From Lachnospiraceae bacterium MD335 (GTDB lineage: Bacteria > Bacillota > Clostridia > Lachnospirales > Lachnospiraceae), in NCBI GenBank assembly GCA_000403335.2, contig KE159617.1:481922-545921 (forward strand): a stretch of 64,000 nt of DNA. Direction: 5' to 3'. The translations under genes were made by a program, and so were the position numbers. The notes beneath the pieces were generated by a model. That model saw only the letters and a program-made list of their open reading frames with translations, had not been told where the DNA came from and ran no database searches. This document shows positions 46,940 to 56,223 of the stretch, one piece after another; positions within the stretch are counted from its first letter, which is position 1, and each line of letters starts with the position of its first letter.

Positions 46940-46956
46940 ATGAGACGGTCTTTTTG

Positions 46957-47035
46957 AAAGGAGGGTAAGTTGAAAATCTAAGATTTTCAACTGGCAAATT
47001 TGTGCTTACGCCCAAATTTGTGAGACGCAGCAAAG
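46957..47035. repeat. Palindromic element between an orphan ribosome-binding site and rpmJ
   Basis: GTTGAAAATC (46969-46978) and GATTTTCAAC (46982-46991) form a perfect stem, followed by CAAATTTG copies on both sides of TGCTTACGCC. AAAGGAGGG at 46957-46965 lies just before the hairpin and faces no gene, while a second site (ATGGAGGA, 47037-47044) lies before rpmJ. This looks like insertion of a repeat unit behind the original site, which was then rebuilt. Confidence 0.6.
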
Positions 47036-47049
47036 AATGGAGGATTAAG

Positions 47050-47163
47050 ATGAAAGTTAGATCATCAGTAAAACCTATTTGCGAAAAATGCAAAGTTATC
47101 AAGAGAAAGGGCAGAATCAGAATTATCTGTGAAAACCCGAAGCATAAGCAGAGACAAGGCTGA
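47050..47163 (+). CDS. rpmJ: 50S ribosomal protein L36, zinc type
   Basis: 37 residues, starting [20 protein letters not shown]. Zinc ligands C-x2-C, then C and H in IICENPKH. Small size is normal. TGGAGGA lies before ATG 47050. It follows infA by 179 bp containing a promoter and palindromic element. Confidence 0.97.
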   Translation: MKVRSSVKPICEKCKVIKRKGRIRIICENPKHKQRQG

Positions 47164-47501
47164 TTTATCAGTGTAGTTTGTCTTTGGTTAGAAAGAGCGG
47201 CTGACGTATGCCTGGCTTCCGTCAAAGCAAGTGCATACTATAAATATATGACAGGTCTGCCTGTTATGTGTTTACTTCTTGATACCGAGAAAAATTTCGC
47301 GTAAGCAGAAAAATAATACAATTCTGCGATGCTTCCGTTTATATAAACTTTATATGAAACGGAAAACCGATTAGTATCGGATAAACCGGATTTTTGTCCG
47401 GTCGGGTACGATGTGCCCCAATCAATTAGTTTACTATTAATATGTGATAATCTGTGTAGGTTATATACGGTTTATCATGCAACAAAATGGAGGAATTTAA
47501 C
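47164..47501. other. 338-bp gap with hairpins before rpsM
   Basis: No gene seen. CCGTTTATATAAACTTTATATGAAACGG-like sequence near 47335 forms a stem (CCGTTT with AAACGG), and ACCGATTAGTATCGG and CCGGATTTTTGTCCGG follow as two more. This may be the S4-regulated leader of the alpha operon, which lies at this place in other bacteria; the fold does not let me prove it. Confidence 0.45.
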
Positions 47502-47870
47502 ATGGCTCGTATTGCTGGTGTTGACTTACCAAGAGAAAAACGTGTAGAGATTGGATTAACTTATATCTATGGAATCGGTAGAGTAAGCTCCAATAAAATC
47601 CTTGAGAAGGCAGGAGTAAATCCTGATGTTCGCGTAAGGGATTTGACAGATGATGATGTAAAGAAGATTAGCGCGGTAATTGATGAAGATTACATGGTAG
47701 AGGGTGACCTCAGACGTGAAATCGCATTGAATATCAAGAGATTGCAGGAAATCGGATGCTATCGCGGTATCCGTCACAGAAAGGGTCTTCCGGTTCGTGG
47801 TCAGAAGACAAAGACGAACGCAAGAACAAGAAAAGGACCCAAGAGAACCGTAGCAAACAAGAAAAAATAG
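47502..47870 (+). CDS. rpsM: 30S ribosomal protein S13
   Basis: 122 residues; head protein contacting tRNA and L5. [20 protein letters not shown] start and [24 protein letters not shown] end. ATG 47502 is used, since AATGGAGGA precedes it and the family begins MARIAGV. Confidence 0.98.
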   Translation: MARIAGVDLPREKRVEIGLTYIYGIGRVSSNKILEKAGVNPDVRVRDLTDDDVKKISAVIDEDYMVEGDLRREIALNIKRLQEIGCYRGIRHRKGLPVRGQKTKTNARTRKGPKRTVANKKK

Positions 47871-47897
47871 TTTAATGAGAAAGTAGGTTAGTTTAAA

Positions 47898-48293
47898 ATG
47901 GCTAAACAGGTTGCAAAAAAAGTAACAAAGAAGCGTGTAAAGAAAAACGTTGAACGCGGACAGGCACATATCCAGTCATCTTTTAACAATACGATTGTTA
48001 CATTGACGGACACAGAGGGCAATGCGCTCTCATGGGCAAGTGCCGGTGGTCTGGGATTTAGAGGTTCAAAGAAATCTACTCCATATGCTGCACAGATGGC
48101 AGCAGAAACAGCTACGAAGGCAGCTTTAGTACATGGTTTAAAATCTGTAGATGTTATGGTGAAAGGTCCGGGATCAGGCAGAGAAGCTGCAATCCGCGCA
48201 CTTCAGGCATGTGGTCTTGAAGTAACCAGCATCAAGGACGTAACGCCGGTTCCGCACAATGGATGCCGTCCGCCGAAGCGTCGTAGAGTTTAA
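47898..48293 (+). CDS. rpsK: 30S ribosomal protein S11
   Basis: 131 residues; platform protein near the E site. [20 protein letters not shown] (about 24-43) and end [16 protein letters not shown] are diagnostic. Start site is ATG 47898 with AAAGTAGGTTAG upstream, a weak ribosome-binding site. rpsD follows after 18 bases. Confidence 0.98.
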   Translation: MAKQVAKKVTKKRVKKNVERGQAHIQSSFNNTIVTLTDTEGNALSWASAGGLGFRGSKKSTPYAAQMAAETATKAALVHGLKSVDVMVKGPGSGREAAIRALQACGLEVTSIKDVTPVPHNGCRPPKRRRV

Positions 48294-48311
48294 TTTAGGA
48301 GGAAAAAAGAC

Positions 48312-48905
48312 ATGGCAGTAAATAGAGTTCCTGTGCTTAAAAGATGCAGATCTCTTGATTTGGATCCTGTATTTTTAGGATATGATAAGAAGTCTAAAAG
48401 AAAGTCACCAAGAGCCGGCAAGAAGATGAGTGAGTATGGTCTGCAGTTAAGAGAAAAGCAGAAAGCAAAGTTTATCTACGGCGTATTGGAGAAGCCTTTC
48501 CGTAATTATTATGAGAAGGCGGACAGAATGAAGGGCATGACCGGTGAAAACCTGATGGTTCTTCTTGAGAGAAGACTTGACAATGTTATTTTCAGAATGG
48601 GTTTTGCAAGAACAAGAAAAGAAGCTAGACAGGTTGTTGGTCACAAGCATGTGTTAGTGAATGGAAAACGCGTAAATATTCCTTCTTATTTAATCAGCGT
48701 GGGCGATGTGATTGAAATCAGGGAAAAATCAAAGAGCTTACAGAGATATAAGGACATTGCCGAGGTTACAAATGGCAGATTGGTTCCTGAATGGATGGAT
48801 GTTGATCAAGAGAATTTCAAAGGAACAATTAAGGAACTTCCGTCAAGAGAAGTGATCGATGTTCCGGTAAATGAGATGCTTATCGTCGAGTTGTACTCTA
48901 AGTAA
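48312..48905 (+). CDS. rpsD: 30S ribosomal protein S4
   Basis: 197 residues; 16S assembly initiator and, in B. subtilis and E. coli, translational regulator. S4-type RNA-binding domain at [20 protein letters not shown] (about 94-113). Lacks the four-Cys N-terminal cluster, so this is the zinc-free form. TAGGAGG before ATG 48312. Confidence 0.97.
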   Translation: MAVNRVPVLKRCRSLDLDPVFLGYDKKSKRKSPRAGKKMSEYGLQLREKQKAKFIYGVLEKPFRNYYEKADRMKGMTGENLMVLLERRLDNVIFRMGFARTRKEARQVVGHKHVLVNGKRVNIPSYLISVGDVIEIREKSKSLQRYKDIAEVTNGRLVPEWMDVDQENFKGTIKELPSREVIDVPVNEMLIVELYSK

Positions 48906-48969
48906 GCAGTCAATATGAATTTTGACAGTAGGAAGTGCGCGCTGCGTACTTTCTATTGTTGCACTTTTT

Positions 48970-49094
48970 ATTATGGGAAATACCGCAGGTATTTGCTGTT
49001 TCCTATAATAAATGCACACGGCTGCATAAGGAATTAAGCTGCTTTGCGGTATGCAGCCGGCGCGGGGAAACGCAAATTATATTTGCGCTTCCTA
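48970..49094. repeat. Palindromic cluster between rpsD and rpoA
   Basis: Three consecutive stems: TTATTATGGGAAA... with ...TTTCCTATAATAA, GGCTGCATA with TATGCAGCC, and GGAAACGCAAAT with ATTTGCGCTTCC. The 229-bp gap holds nothing else except the rpoA ribosome-binding site. Similar to the clusters at 4214 and 41199. Confidence 0.6.
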
Positions 49095-49134
49095 TAATCA
49101 TATTCATCACATTCATAAAAGGAGGGTATTTACA

Positions 49135-50100
49135 GTGTTGGCATTTGATTTTGACAGTCCAAATATTGAAGTGGCAGAAATCTCTGAAGACAAAAGGTAT
49201 GGTAAATTTGTAGTAGAACCTTTAGAGAGAGGTTATGGAATTACACTGGGTAATTCTCTTAGGAGAATTATGCTTGCTTCCCTACCCGGCGCGGCTGTGA
49301 GTCAGGTTAAGATTGATGGTGTATTGCATGAGTTCAGTTCCATCCCCGGCGTGAAGGAGGATGTGACGGAAATCATCATGAATCTGAAAAGTCTTGCGAT
49401 TAAGAACAGCAGCGAAACTGATGAAGTTAAGAAGGCAGTTATTGATTTTGAAGGTGAAGGTGTTGTCAGGGCATCCGATATTCAGGTAGATCAGGACATT
49501 GAGATTATGAATCCTGATCAGGTTATCGCTACATTAAACGGCGGTAAGGACAGCAAACTTTACATGGAAATACTTATCACAAAGGGAAGAGGTTATATCA
49601 GCGCTGATAAGAATAAGAGCGAGGATTTACCGATTGGTGTTATTGCAGTGGATTCTATTTACACTCCTGTAGAGAGAGTAAATGTTACCGTAGAAAATAC
49701 CCGTGTTGGTCAGGTTACTGACTATGATAAACTGACATTGGACGTATATACAAACGCGACACTTGAGCCGGATGAGGCAGTCAGCCTTGCAGCGAAGGTG
49801 TTGAGTGAGCATCTGAAACTTTTCATTAATCTGTCCGAGCTTGGAACGGGAGCTGTTGTGATTAATGAGAAGGAGGATGACGAGAAAGAAAAGGTGCTTG
49901 AGATGAGCATTGACGAGCTTGAGCTGTCAGTCCGCTCATACAATTGCCTAAAGAGAGCCGGCATCAATACTGTCGAAGAGCTGACAAATAAGACTTCAGA
50001 GGATATGATGAAAGTTCGTAATTTGGGACGCAAGTCGTTAGACGAGGTGTTGGCAAAGTTAAAGGAGTTAGGTTTGCAGCTTAATCCGATGGAGGAGTAA
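49135..50100 (+). CDS. rpoA: RNA polymerase alpha subunit
   Basis: 321 residues. N-terminal assembly domain ([20 protein letters not shown], about 25-44) and C-terminal UP-element/activator domain ([20 protein letters not shown], about 255-274). GTG 49135 chosen, with AAAGGAGGG eight bases upstream; the ORF reaching back to 49051 runs through the palindromic cluster. Confidence 0.96.
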   Translation: MLAFDFDSPNIEVAEISEDKRYGKFVVEPLERGYGITLGNSLRRIMLASLPGAAVSQVKIDGVLHEFSSIPGVKEDVTEIIMNLKSLAIKNSSETDEVKKAVIDFEGEGVVRASDIQVDQDIEIMNPDQVIATLNGGKDSKLYMEILITKGRGYISADKNKSEDLPIGVIAVDSIYTPVERVNVTVENTRVGQVTDYDKLTLDVYTNATLEPDEAVSLAAKVLSEHLKLFINLSELGTGAVVINEKEDDEKEKVLEMSIDELELSVRSYNCLKRAGINTVEELTNKTSEDMMKVRNLGRKSLDEVLAKLKELGLQLNPMEE

Positions 50101-50280
50101 TTGAGCCGCAGATTTAAGATATGTATGTATCATACAATCGCAGATGCGGTAATCCCAAAGTGTTCGCATTTGTGCTCAAAGATGGAATTTGTAAATGACA
50201 TTTGATAAGTAAGTCCAAAGAGCGTTGTCATATGTCCCACCAATGAGGGTAGTAGTTCCTCACAAAGAAAGGAGCCGGTT

Positions 50281-50823
50281 ATGGCAGGTTATAGAAAACT
50301 CGGAAGAACATCAAATCAGAGAAAGGCATTGCTTAGAGGTCAGGTGACTGCTTTGATTGCAAGCAAGAACGGCAGAATTATCACGACTGAGGCAAGAGCG
50401 AAGGAAGTTAAGAAGATTGTTGAGGGACTCATCGCAATGGCCGTAAAAGAAAAGGATAACTATGAGATGGTTAAGGTTACGGCTAAGGTTCCAAGAAAAG
50501 ACAAGGACGGCAAGCGCGTAAAGGAAGTTAAGGACGGCAAGAAGGTCACTGTTTATGATGAAGTAGAGAAGGAAATCAAGAAGGATATGCCTTCAAGACT
50601 TCATGCAAGAAGAAAGATGCTTAAGGTATTATATTCTGTAACAGAAGTTCCTGAGAAGAATGCAGGAAAAAAGAGAAATACAAAAGAAATCGACCTTGTA
50701 GCAAAATTATTTGATGAAATCGCACCTAAGTATGTTGGACGTAACGGTGGTTATACAAGAATAATCAAGGTTGGTCAGCGTAAGGGTGACGGCGCTATGC
50801 AGGTAGTTCTTGAGCTTGTATAA
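50281..50823 (+). CDS. rplQ: 50S ribosomal protein L17 with internal insertion
   Basis: 180 residues, against about 115-130 in most bacteria. N-terminal [20 protein letters not shown] and C-terminal [20 protein letters not shown] are normal L17. Roughly residues 62-125 form a Lys/Asp/Glu-rich insertion ([20 protein letters not shown] inside) not found in the short form. AAAGGAG before ATG 50281. Followed by a strong terminator that closes the supercluster. Confidence 0.95.
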   Translation: MAGYRKLGRTSNQRKALLRGQVTALIASKNGRIITTEARAKEVKKIVEGLIAMAVKEKDNYEMVKVTAKVPRKDKDGKRVKEVKDGKKVTVYDEVEKEIKKDMPSRLHARRKMLKVLYSVTEVPEKNAGKKRNTKEIDLVAKLFDEIAPKYVGRNGGYTRIIKVGQRKGDGAMQVVLELV

Positions 50824-50855
50824 GAGCAGAGAATAATAGTATTTTGTACGGAATG

Positions 50856-50882
50856 CGCTCCCATATTTTGGGAGCGTTTTTG
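50856..50882 (+). terminator. Terminator of the ribosomal supercluster
   Basis: CGCTCCC (50856-50862) pairs with GGGAGCG (50870-50876), followed by TTTTT. It ends the rpoA-rplQ transcript. Confidence 0.9.
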
Positions 50883-51015
50883 TATAAAATGCCAGGGTTT
50901 GGGTAATTATTCAGAAGTATAGAAGCGTTGGAATACTGTAATGAAGTAATCTGTGTTTCTGAATTATTATCAAACGGACCTTGTATTAAGGAACCGGTAA
51001 GAATGGGGGATTCGT

Positions 51016-51645
51016 ATGACAAGAAAAGAGGCTTGCTATTTTCTTGGAATAAGGGAAAATGCATCTGACGAGCAGATTAAGAGAGCATACCGGTATAAGG
51101 CAAAGCTTTATCATCCGGATGCAAATCCTTCGGGGGACACAAAGGAGTATTATATCAGACTGCAAAAGGCATATGAGTATCTGCTTAATAATCCGTATGT
51201 TCCGACAGGTGGCGGAGTGGCTCCAAATACTGTAGGTGCAATGCAAAATCAGCAGACCGCGCCAAACGGAATGTATTTTTATCAGATGCCACAGCAGCAA
51301 AGACCTGCTAAAATCTTTGCGACGAGCGATGCTACGCGCAGCAGTTATATCAGGCAAAAGGAAATGGCAAACGAGCATCAAAAGATAGAAAAGTGGGATA
51401 AGGACTATCGGGAAAGCAAGCGCAGGAAACAGCAGATGCAGATGTACGGAAAGGAATATGCTGACAGGATGAATCCGCCAAAGAAAAGCAAGGAGGAGGA
51501 AGTTCTCGATAAAATCAGGGCGATTTGGATTGCCGAAAATATTAAACGTCAGATTGCACAGGACAGGGAACAAAAGGAGATGCTTCAAAGGCGTAAGCTA
51601 TACAAAGCATTTATGCAGCAAAAGATGCAGGATAAGGACAAGTAG
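51016..51645 (+). CDS. J-domain (DnaJ-like) protein
   Basis: 209 residues. N-terminal J domain (about 1-58) with the HPD tripeptide in AKLYHPDANPSG needed to stimulate DnaK. A Gln/Asn/Pro-rich middle (about 70-100) and a long charged helix or coiled coil (about 115-209) follow; no zinc or substrate-binding DnaJ domains, so it is a type III J-protein. AAGAATGGGGGAT lies before the ATG. ecfA1 begins right after the stop, so the genes form one transcript. Client unknown. Confidence 0.88.
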   Translation: MTRKEACYFLGIRENASDEQIKRAYRYKAKLYHPDANPSGDTKEYYIRLQKAYEYLLNNPYVPTGGGVAPNTVGAMQNQQTAPNGMYFYQMPQQQRPAKIFATSDATRSSYIRQKEMANEHQKIEKWDKDYRESKRRKQQMQMYGKEYADRMNPPKKSKEEEVLDKIRAIWIAENIKRQIAQDREQKEMLQRRKLYKAFMQQKMQDKDK

Positions 51646-52539
51646 ATGTCCGCAGTGAAAGGGCACGGTTTTGACATGGGGATTATTAAGGTTAGGGACT
51701 TAATTTTTGAGTACATCAGACGCGACGAAGAAGGCAATGTCGAGGGAATTACAACGGCGGTGGACAATGTGAATTTGGACATCAATCAGGGTGATTTTGT
51801 GGCAATTTTGGGGCATAACGGTTCGGGAAAATCCACGCTTGCAAAGCATCTTAATGCCATATTATATCCCACGGAAGGAACAGTGTGGGTAGATGGAAAA
51901 GATACGCAGAAGGACGAGTACCTGTGGGACATCAGGCAGACTGCCGGAATGGTATTCCAAAATCCTGACAATCAGATAATCGGTCAGGTTGTGGAGGAGG
52001 ATGTAGGTTTTGGTCCGGAGAACATGGGGGTGCCCACAAAGGAGATATGGGAACGCGTGGAGGAAAGTTTAAAGGCTGTCGGCATGTACGAATTTCGCCA
52101 TCATTCGCCGAACAAACTTTCGGGAGGACAGAAGCAGCGCGTGTCGATTGCAGGGGTGATTGCGATGCATCCGAAGTGCATTATTTTGGATGAACCGACG
52201 GCGATGCTGGATCCCAAAGGGCGCAAGGAGGTAATCCGCGCCGTGCGTGCGTTAAATGATGTGGAGCGCATTACGGTTATTTTGATTACGCACTATATGG
52301 AAGAGGTTATTTATGCCGATAAGGTTTTTGTTATGGACAAGGGAGCGGTGACCTTACAGGGAACGCCGCGGGAGGTTTTTTCCGAGGTGGAACGGCTGAA
52401 GGAGCTTCGGCTTGATGTGCCGCAGGTGACACTGCTTGCTCATGCGCTAAGGCAGGAGGGGTTTCCTATGCCGAAGGGGATACTGACAAAAGAGGAGTTT
52501 CGGGAAGCGCTGGATGATTGCGTGAAAGAACTGTTTTAA
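51646..52539 (+). CDS. ecfA1: ECF transporter energy-coupling ATPase A1
   Basis: 297 residues. ABC ATPase: Walker A GHNGSGKSTLAKHLNA (about 55-70), signature LSGGQKQRVSIAG (about 160), Walker B CIILDEPTAMLD (about 178-189). With EcfA2 and EcfT it powers various S components for vitamin uptake. ATG 51646 abuts the preceding stop; a later ATG at 51676 (MGIIKVRDL) is an alternative start that matches most homologues better. Confidence 0.93.
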   Translation: MSAVKGHGFDMGIIKVRDLIFEYIRRDEEGNVEGITTAVDNVNLDINQGDFVAILGHNGSGKSTLAKHLNAILYPTEGTVWVDGKDTQKDEYLWDIRQTAGMVFQNPDNQIIGQVVEEDVGFGPENMGVPTKEIWERVEESLKAVGMYEFRHHSPNKLSGGQKQRVSIAGVIAMHPKCIILDEPTAMLDPKGRKEVIRAVRALNDVERITVILITHYMEEVIYADKVFVMDKGAVTLQGTPREVFSEVERLKELRLDVPQVTLLAHALRQEGFPMPKGILTKEEFREALDDCVKELF

Positions 52540-52554
52540 GAGTAGGAGACAAAG

Positions 52555-53430
52555 ATGCCAATTATTTTAGACAAGGTAAGCCATATATACGGACAGGATA
52601 CAAATACGCCGGTCAAGGCGTTGAATAACATTAATTTGGTTATTCCCGATGGGCAGTTTATCGGCATTATCGGTCATACGGGTTCCGGAAAATCGACGTT
52701 GGTGCAGCATCTGAACGGGCTTATGAAAGCGACGGCGGGAAATATTTATTTTAACGGAGAGGACATCGACGATGATGACTTTGATAAAAAAAAGCTGCGC
52801 AGTAAGGTAGGACTTGTTTTTCAGTATCCGGAGCATCAGCTTTTTGAGACGGATGTTTTTACGGATGTGTGTTTTGGACCGAAAAATTTGGGACTTTCCA
52901 AAACTGAGGTGGAGCTTCGGGCTTATGAGGCATTAAAGCTGGTAGGACTTGATGATGAATATTTTTACCAGTCACCGTTTGAGCTGTCGGGAGGGCAGAA
53001 AAGGCGCGTGGCAATCGCGGGGGTGCTTGCCATGAAGCCGCAGGTGCTTGTGCTGGATGAGCCAACGGCAGGGCTTGATCCGAAGGGGCGCGATGAGATA
53101 TTAGAGCAGATTTCTAAATTAAAAAAAGAGACGGGCATTACGGTTATTTTGGTTTCGCACAGTATGGATGATGTGGCGCGGTATGTGGAACGGATTATTG
53201 TGATGAACAGAGGATGCGTGGTGTATGATGATGCGCCGCGGGAAGTATTCCGTTATTACAGGGAGCTGGAGGAAATCGGTCTTGCGGCGCCGCAGGTGAC
53301 ATATATGATGAAAGATTTGCAGGAGCACGGCTATGACGTGAGCGATAACGTGACGACCATTGACGAGGCGAAAGATGAGATTATGCGTTATTTTACACGT
53401 CTTGCGGCGGCGAAGAAGGGAAACGGGTGA
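52555..53430 (+). CDS. ecfA2: ECF transporter energy-coupling ATPase A2
   Basis: 291 residues, paired with EcfA1. Walker A GHTGSGKSTLVQHLNG (about 39-54), signature LSGGQKRRVAIAG (about 143-155), Walker B VLVLDEPTAGLDP. Starts 15 bases behind ecfA1, with AGTAGGAG upstream. ecfT follows after six bases. Confidence 0.94.
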   Translation: MPIILDKVSHIYGQDTNTPVKALNNINLVIPDGQFIGIIGHTGSGKSTLVQHLNGLMKATAGNIYFNGEDIDDDDFDKKKLRSKVGLVFQYPEHQLFETDVFTDVCFGPKNLGLSKTEVELRAYEALKLVGLDDEYFYQSPFELSGGQKRRVAIAGVLAMKPQVLVLDEPTAGLDPKGRDEILEQISKLKKETGITVILVSHSMDDVARYVERIIVMNRGCVVYDDAPREVFRYYRELEEIGLAAPQVTYMMKDLQEHGYDVSDNVTTIDEAKDEIMRYFTRLAAAKKGNG

Positions 53431-53436
53431 CGGGCG

Positions 53437-54276
53437 ATGTTAAGAGACATTACACTTGGTCAATATTATCAGGCGGATTCCGTGATACATAGGCTTGATC
53501 CCCGCGTGAAGCTTGGTTCTACAATTTTGTTTATCATCTCTCTCTTTTTATTTGATAATGCGGCGGGCTATGTGGTGGCGGCATTGTTTTTGGCGCTTGT
53601 GATTAATTTATCAAAGGTGCCGTTTCGTTTTATGGTAAAGGGAATGAAGGCAATTGTATTTTTACTGATGATAACGGTTGTGTTCAATCTGTTTTTGACA
53701 CCGGGTGAGCCTTTGCTGACAATATGGAAGTTCAGAATTACAAAAGAAGGAGTCAGTCTTGCTGTCCTTCTTGCAATCCGTTTGAGTTTTTTGATTATCG
53801 GTTCGTCGATTATGACGCTTACGACAACGCCAAACCAGCTTACGGACGGGCTTGAAAAAATGCTTGGACCGTTAAAACGGATAAAGGTGCCGGTGCATGA
53901 GATTGCGATGATGATGTCGATTGCGCTTCGGTTTATTCCGATTTTAATGGAAGAAACAGACAAGATTATGAAAGCACAGCTTGCGCGGTGTGCTGATTTT
54001 GAAAGCGGTAATATTATCAAAAGAGCAAAAGGTCTTGTGCCGCTTTTGGTTCCTCTTTTTATATCGGCATTCCGGCGTGCGAATGATCTTGCGATGGCAA
54101 TGGAGGCGCGCTGTTATCGCGGGGGAGAGCACCGCACGAAAATGAAACCGCTTCACTATGAACGCCGGGATTTTGTTGCGTACGCAGTTGTGATTTGTTA
54201 TCTTGCGACCGGGATTGCGGCAGGATATGCTGCGCCGCTTCTGCTTTCGCTGACCGGCATGACAGGCGGGGTGTGA
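53437..54276 (+). CDS. ecfT: ECF transporter transmembrane protein T
   Basis: 279 residues, several membrane helices. Coupling helices carry QLARCADFESG (about 183) and AMEARCYRGG (about 221), the Ala-Arg motifs that dock to the two ATPases; in the first the usual Gly is Cys. Start ATG 53437 (LRDITLGQYYQADSVIHRLD). truA begins two bases after the stop. Confidence 0.93.
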   Translation: MLRDITLGQYYQADSVIHRLDPRVKLGSTILFIISLFLFDNAAGYVVAALFLALVINLSKVPFRFMVKGMKAIVFLLMITVVFNLFLTPGEPLLTIWKFRITKEGVSLAVLLAIRLSFLIIGSSIMTLTTTPNQLTDGLEKMLGPLKRIKVPVHEIAMMMSIALRFIPILMEETDKIMKAQLARCADFESGNIIKRAKGLVPLLVPLFISAFRRANDLAMAMEARCYRGGEHRTKMKPLHYERRDFVAYAVVICYLATGIAAGYAAPLLLSLTGMTGGV

Positions 54277-54278
54277 GT

Positions 54279-55016
54279 ATGAAACGGGTAATGCTGAAGG
54301 TGGCGTATGACGGTACGAATTATCACGGCTGGCAAATTCAGCCCAATGTTGTTACGGTCGAATCCGTTTTGAATGAAACGCTCAGCGGACTGTTTCGGGA
54401 AGACATTAAGGTTATCGGAGCTTCCCGGACGGATACGGGCGTACACGCGTTTGGGAATATAGCGGTGTTCGACACGGATGCAAGAATGCCGGCGGAGAAA
54501 ATGTCTTACGCGTTGAACCAAAAGCTTCCGGAGGACATTCGTATCCAACTGTCAAAGGAGGTCGCGTCTGATTTTCATCCGAGACGTCAAAACAGTAAAA
54601 AAACATACGAGTACAAAATTTTAAACCGTGCCTTTCCCATGCCGGTGTACAGGCTGTATTCTTATTTTACGTACGTAACGCTTGATGTGGAAAAAATGCG
54701 TGAGGCAGCGGCGTATCTTGTGGGAGAACATGATTTTAAGAGTTTTTGCAGTGTCAATACCGTGGCAGAAACAACTGTACGGACTATTTATGACCTTACG
54801 GTGGAGAAAGCGGGCGACATGATAACTATACGCGTGACGGGGTCGGGATTTTTATATAATATGGTGCGGATTATCGCGGGAACGCTGATGGAGGCGGGAC
54901 GCGGCAGGATTGCGCCAGAATATGTGAAGGAGATTTTAAACGCGCAAGACCGCACGAAAGCGGGACCTACGGCTCCGGCATGCGGGCTTACGTTAATTGG
55001 ATATGAATATTTATAA
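54279..55016 (+). CDS. truA: tRNA pseudouridine(38-40) synthase
   Basis: 245 residues. Modifies tRNA anticodon-stem positions 38-40. Start KRVMLKVAYDGTNYHGWQIQ and catalytic Asp in GASRTDTGVHAFG (about 51) are diagnostic. ATG 54279 is used; the ORF opening at 54195 overlaps ecfT. Canonical place behind ecfT in Firmicutes. Confidence 0.96.
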   Translation: MKRVMLKVAYDGTNYHGWQIQPNVVTVESVLNETLSGLFREDIKVIGASRTDTGVHAFGNIAVFDTDARMPAEKMSYALNQKLPEDIRIQLSKEVASDFHPRRQNSKKTYEYKILNRAFPMPVYRLYSYFTYVTLDVEKMREAAAYLVGEHDFKSFCSVNTVAETTVRTIYDLTVEKAGDMITIRVTGSGFLYNMVRIIAGTLMEAGRGRIAPEYVKEILNAQDRTKAGPTAPACGLTLIGYEYL

Positions 55017-55221
55017 AAAGCACCGTAGTTTGAGATTTTAGAGACAGATTAGAGATTGACATAATATAATAATTTATAAAATTTTACTTTATTTGCAACT
55101 TTTTCCTTTTACAGATCGTCTAATATATAAGAGGGAGATCAATTGTACCGCCGTTTTGGCTTGCGGGAGACGGCAGTGCGGGGATAAATAAAGAGGAGCA
55201 TTTTATAAATGGGGGGTACAA

Positions 55222-56184
55222 ATGAATAATCAGGCGCAGCGGAAACAGGATTTGGAGCTATGGGAGGTTGTGAAACCGGCTGATGCAGGAACCGTGCAAA
55301 GGCGCACCGCAAAACAAGGCAGTCACAAAAGAACGGCAGAGAGAAACAGGGCAGGGGCAAATGTTCCGATTATAACATTGCCTTCGCCGCGGCAGGCGCC
55401 AAAGCGGCGGAGGCATAGCCAAAATGCGGCGGGATATAACAGAACGCACCGCAATACGGTGCGTACAAATGCACGGATGCTGCGAAGACGAAAAGTAAGG
55501 CAGCGCAGACTTCGGCTTTATCGGTTTGCCGTTGTTACATCGCTTTTGGCGATGTGCGTGGTTCTTTTTTTCGTCGTACGGCTTCTTTATCAGGAAATGC
55601 AGATAGGAATGCATGCAGATGATAGAACGGCAGGTCAGGGAGAGCAGCCGGTTTTTTGGGAAAATCTGACACCGGATAAGACGGAGAGAAAACCTGAGAT
55701 AAAGAAGGACTTTTTGAGTATCAGTGAATACAACCGTCCGGGAACAAGGCTTGCCGCGGTTAACAATATTTTTGTGCACTACACGGCAAATCCCAAAACG
55801 ACCGCGGCGCAGAACAGGAGTTATTTTGAAGGCTTGGCACAGACACATGAGCGTGCGGCAAGCGCGCATTTTATTATCGGCTGTGAGGGAGAAATCATAC
55901 AGTGTATTCCTTTGGATGAAGAGGCATATGCCGTTATGGGAAGGAATAATGATTCCATTTCCATTGAGTGCTGTTATATCAGCGAGGACGGTTCGTTTAC
56001 GCAGGAAACCTATAATTCGCTTATACATATGCTGGCTTGGTTAATTCATGAGTATGATTTGGAGGCGCAGGATATTTTGCGCCATTATGACAGCAACGAA
56101 AAGCTGTGCCCATTGTATTATGTAGAACATCAGGACGCGTGGGACAAGCTTCTGTATGATGTCAGGCATTATAAATTTGAGTAA
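55222..56184 (+). CDS. Membrane-anchored N-acetylmuramoyl-L-alanine amidase (Amidase_2)
   Basis: 320 residues. Basic, disordered cytoplasmic N-terminus (1-95, many Arg/Lys), one membrane helix (about 97-120), then an external peptidoglycan amidase domain with zinc ligands in IFVHYTANP (His, about 187) and RHYDSNEKLCPLYYVEH (about 289-305). The large Arg-rich N-terminus before the helix is uncommon. GGGGGGTACAA upstream of ATG 55222. Likely role: cell-wall cleavage in growth, division or sporulation. Monocistronic between truA and rplM. Confidence 0.85.
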   Translation: MNNQAQRKQDLELWEVVKPADAGTVQRRTAKQGSHKRTAERNRAGANVPIITLPSPRQAPKRRRHSQNAAGYNRTHRNTVRTNARMLRRRKVRQRRLRLYRFAVVTSLLAMCVVLFFVVRLLYQEMQIGMHADDRTAGQGEQPVFWENLTPDKTERKPEIKKDFLSISEYNRPGTRLAAVNNIFVHYTANPKTTAAQNRSYFEGLAQTHERAASAHFIIGCEGEIIQCIPLDEEAYAVMGRNNDSISIECCYISEDGSFTQETYNSLIHMLAWLIHEYDLEAQDILRHYDSNEKLCPLYYVEHQDAWDKLLYDVRHYKFE

Positions 56185-56223
56185 GTGCGGCGGGAAAAAT
56201 GAAGTGAAAAAATGGAAAAAGTG

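Noticed and set aside
47164..47501. tRNA or other known RNA gene in the gap before rpsM
   Set aside because: No cloverleaf, CCA end or GGTTCGA-type T-loop found; stems are short and unrelated to tRNA.
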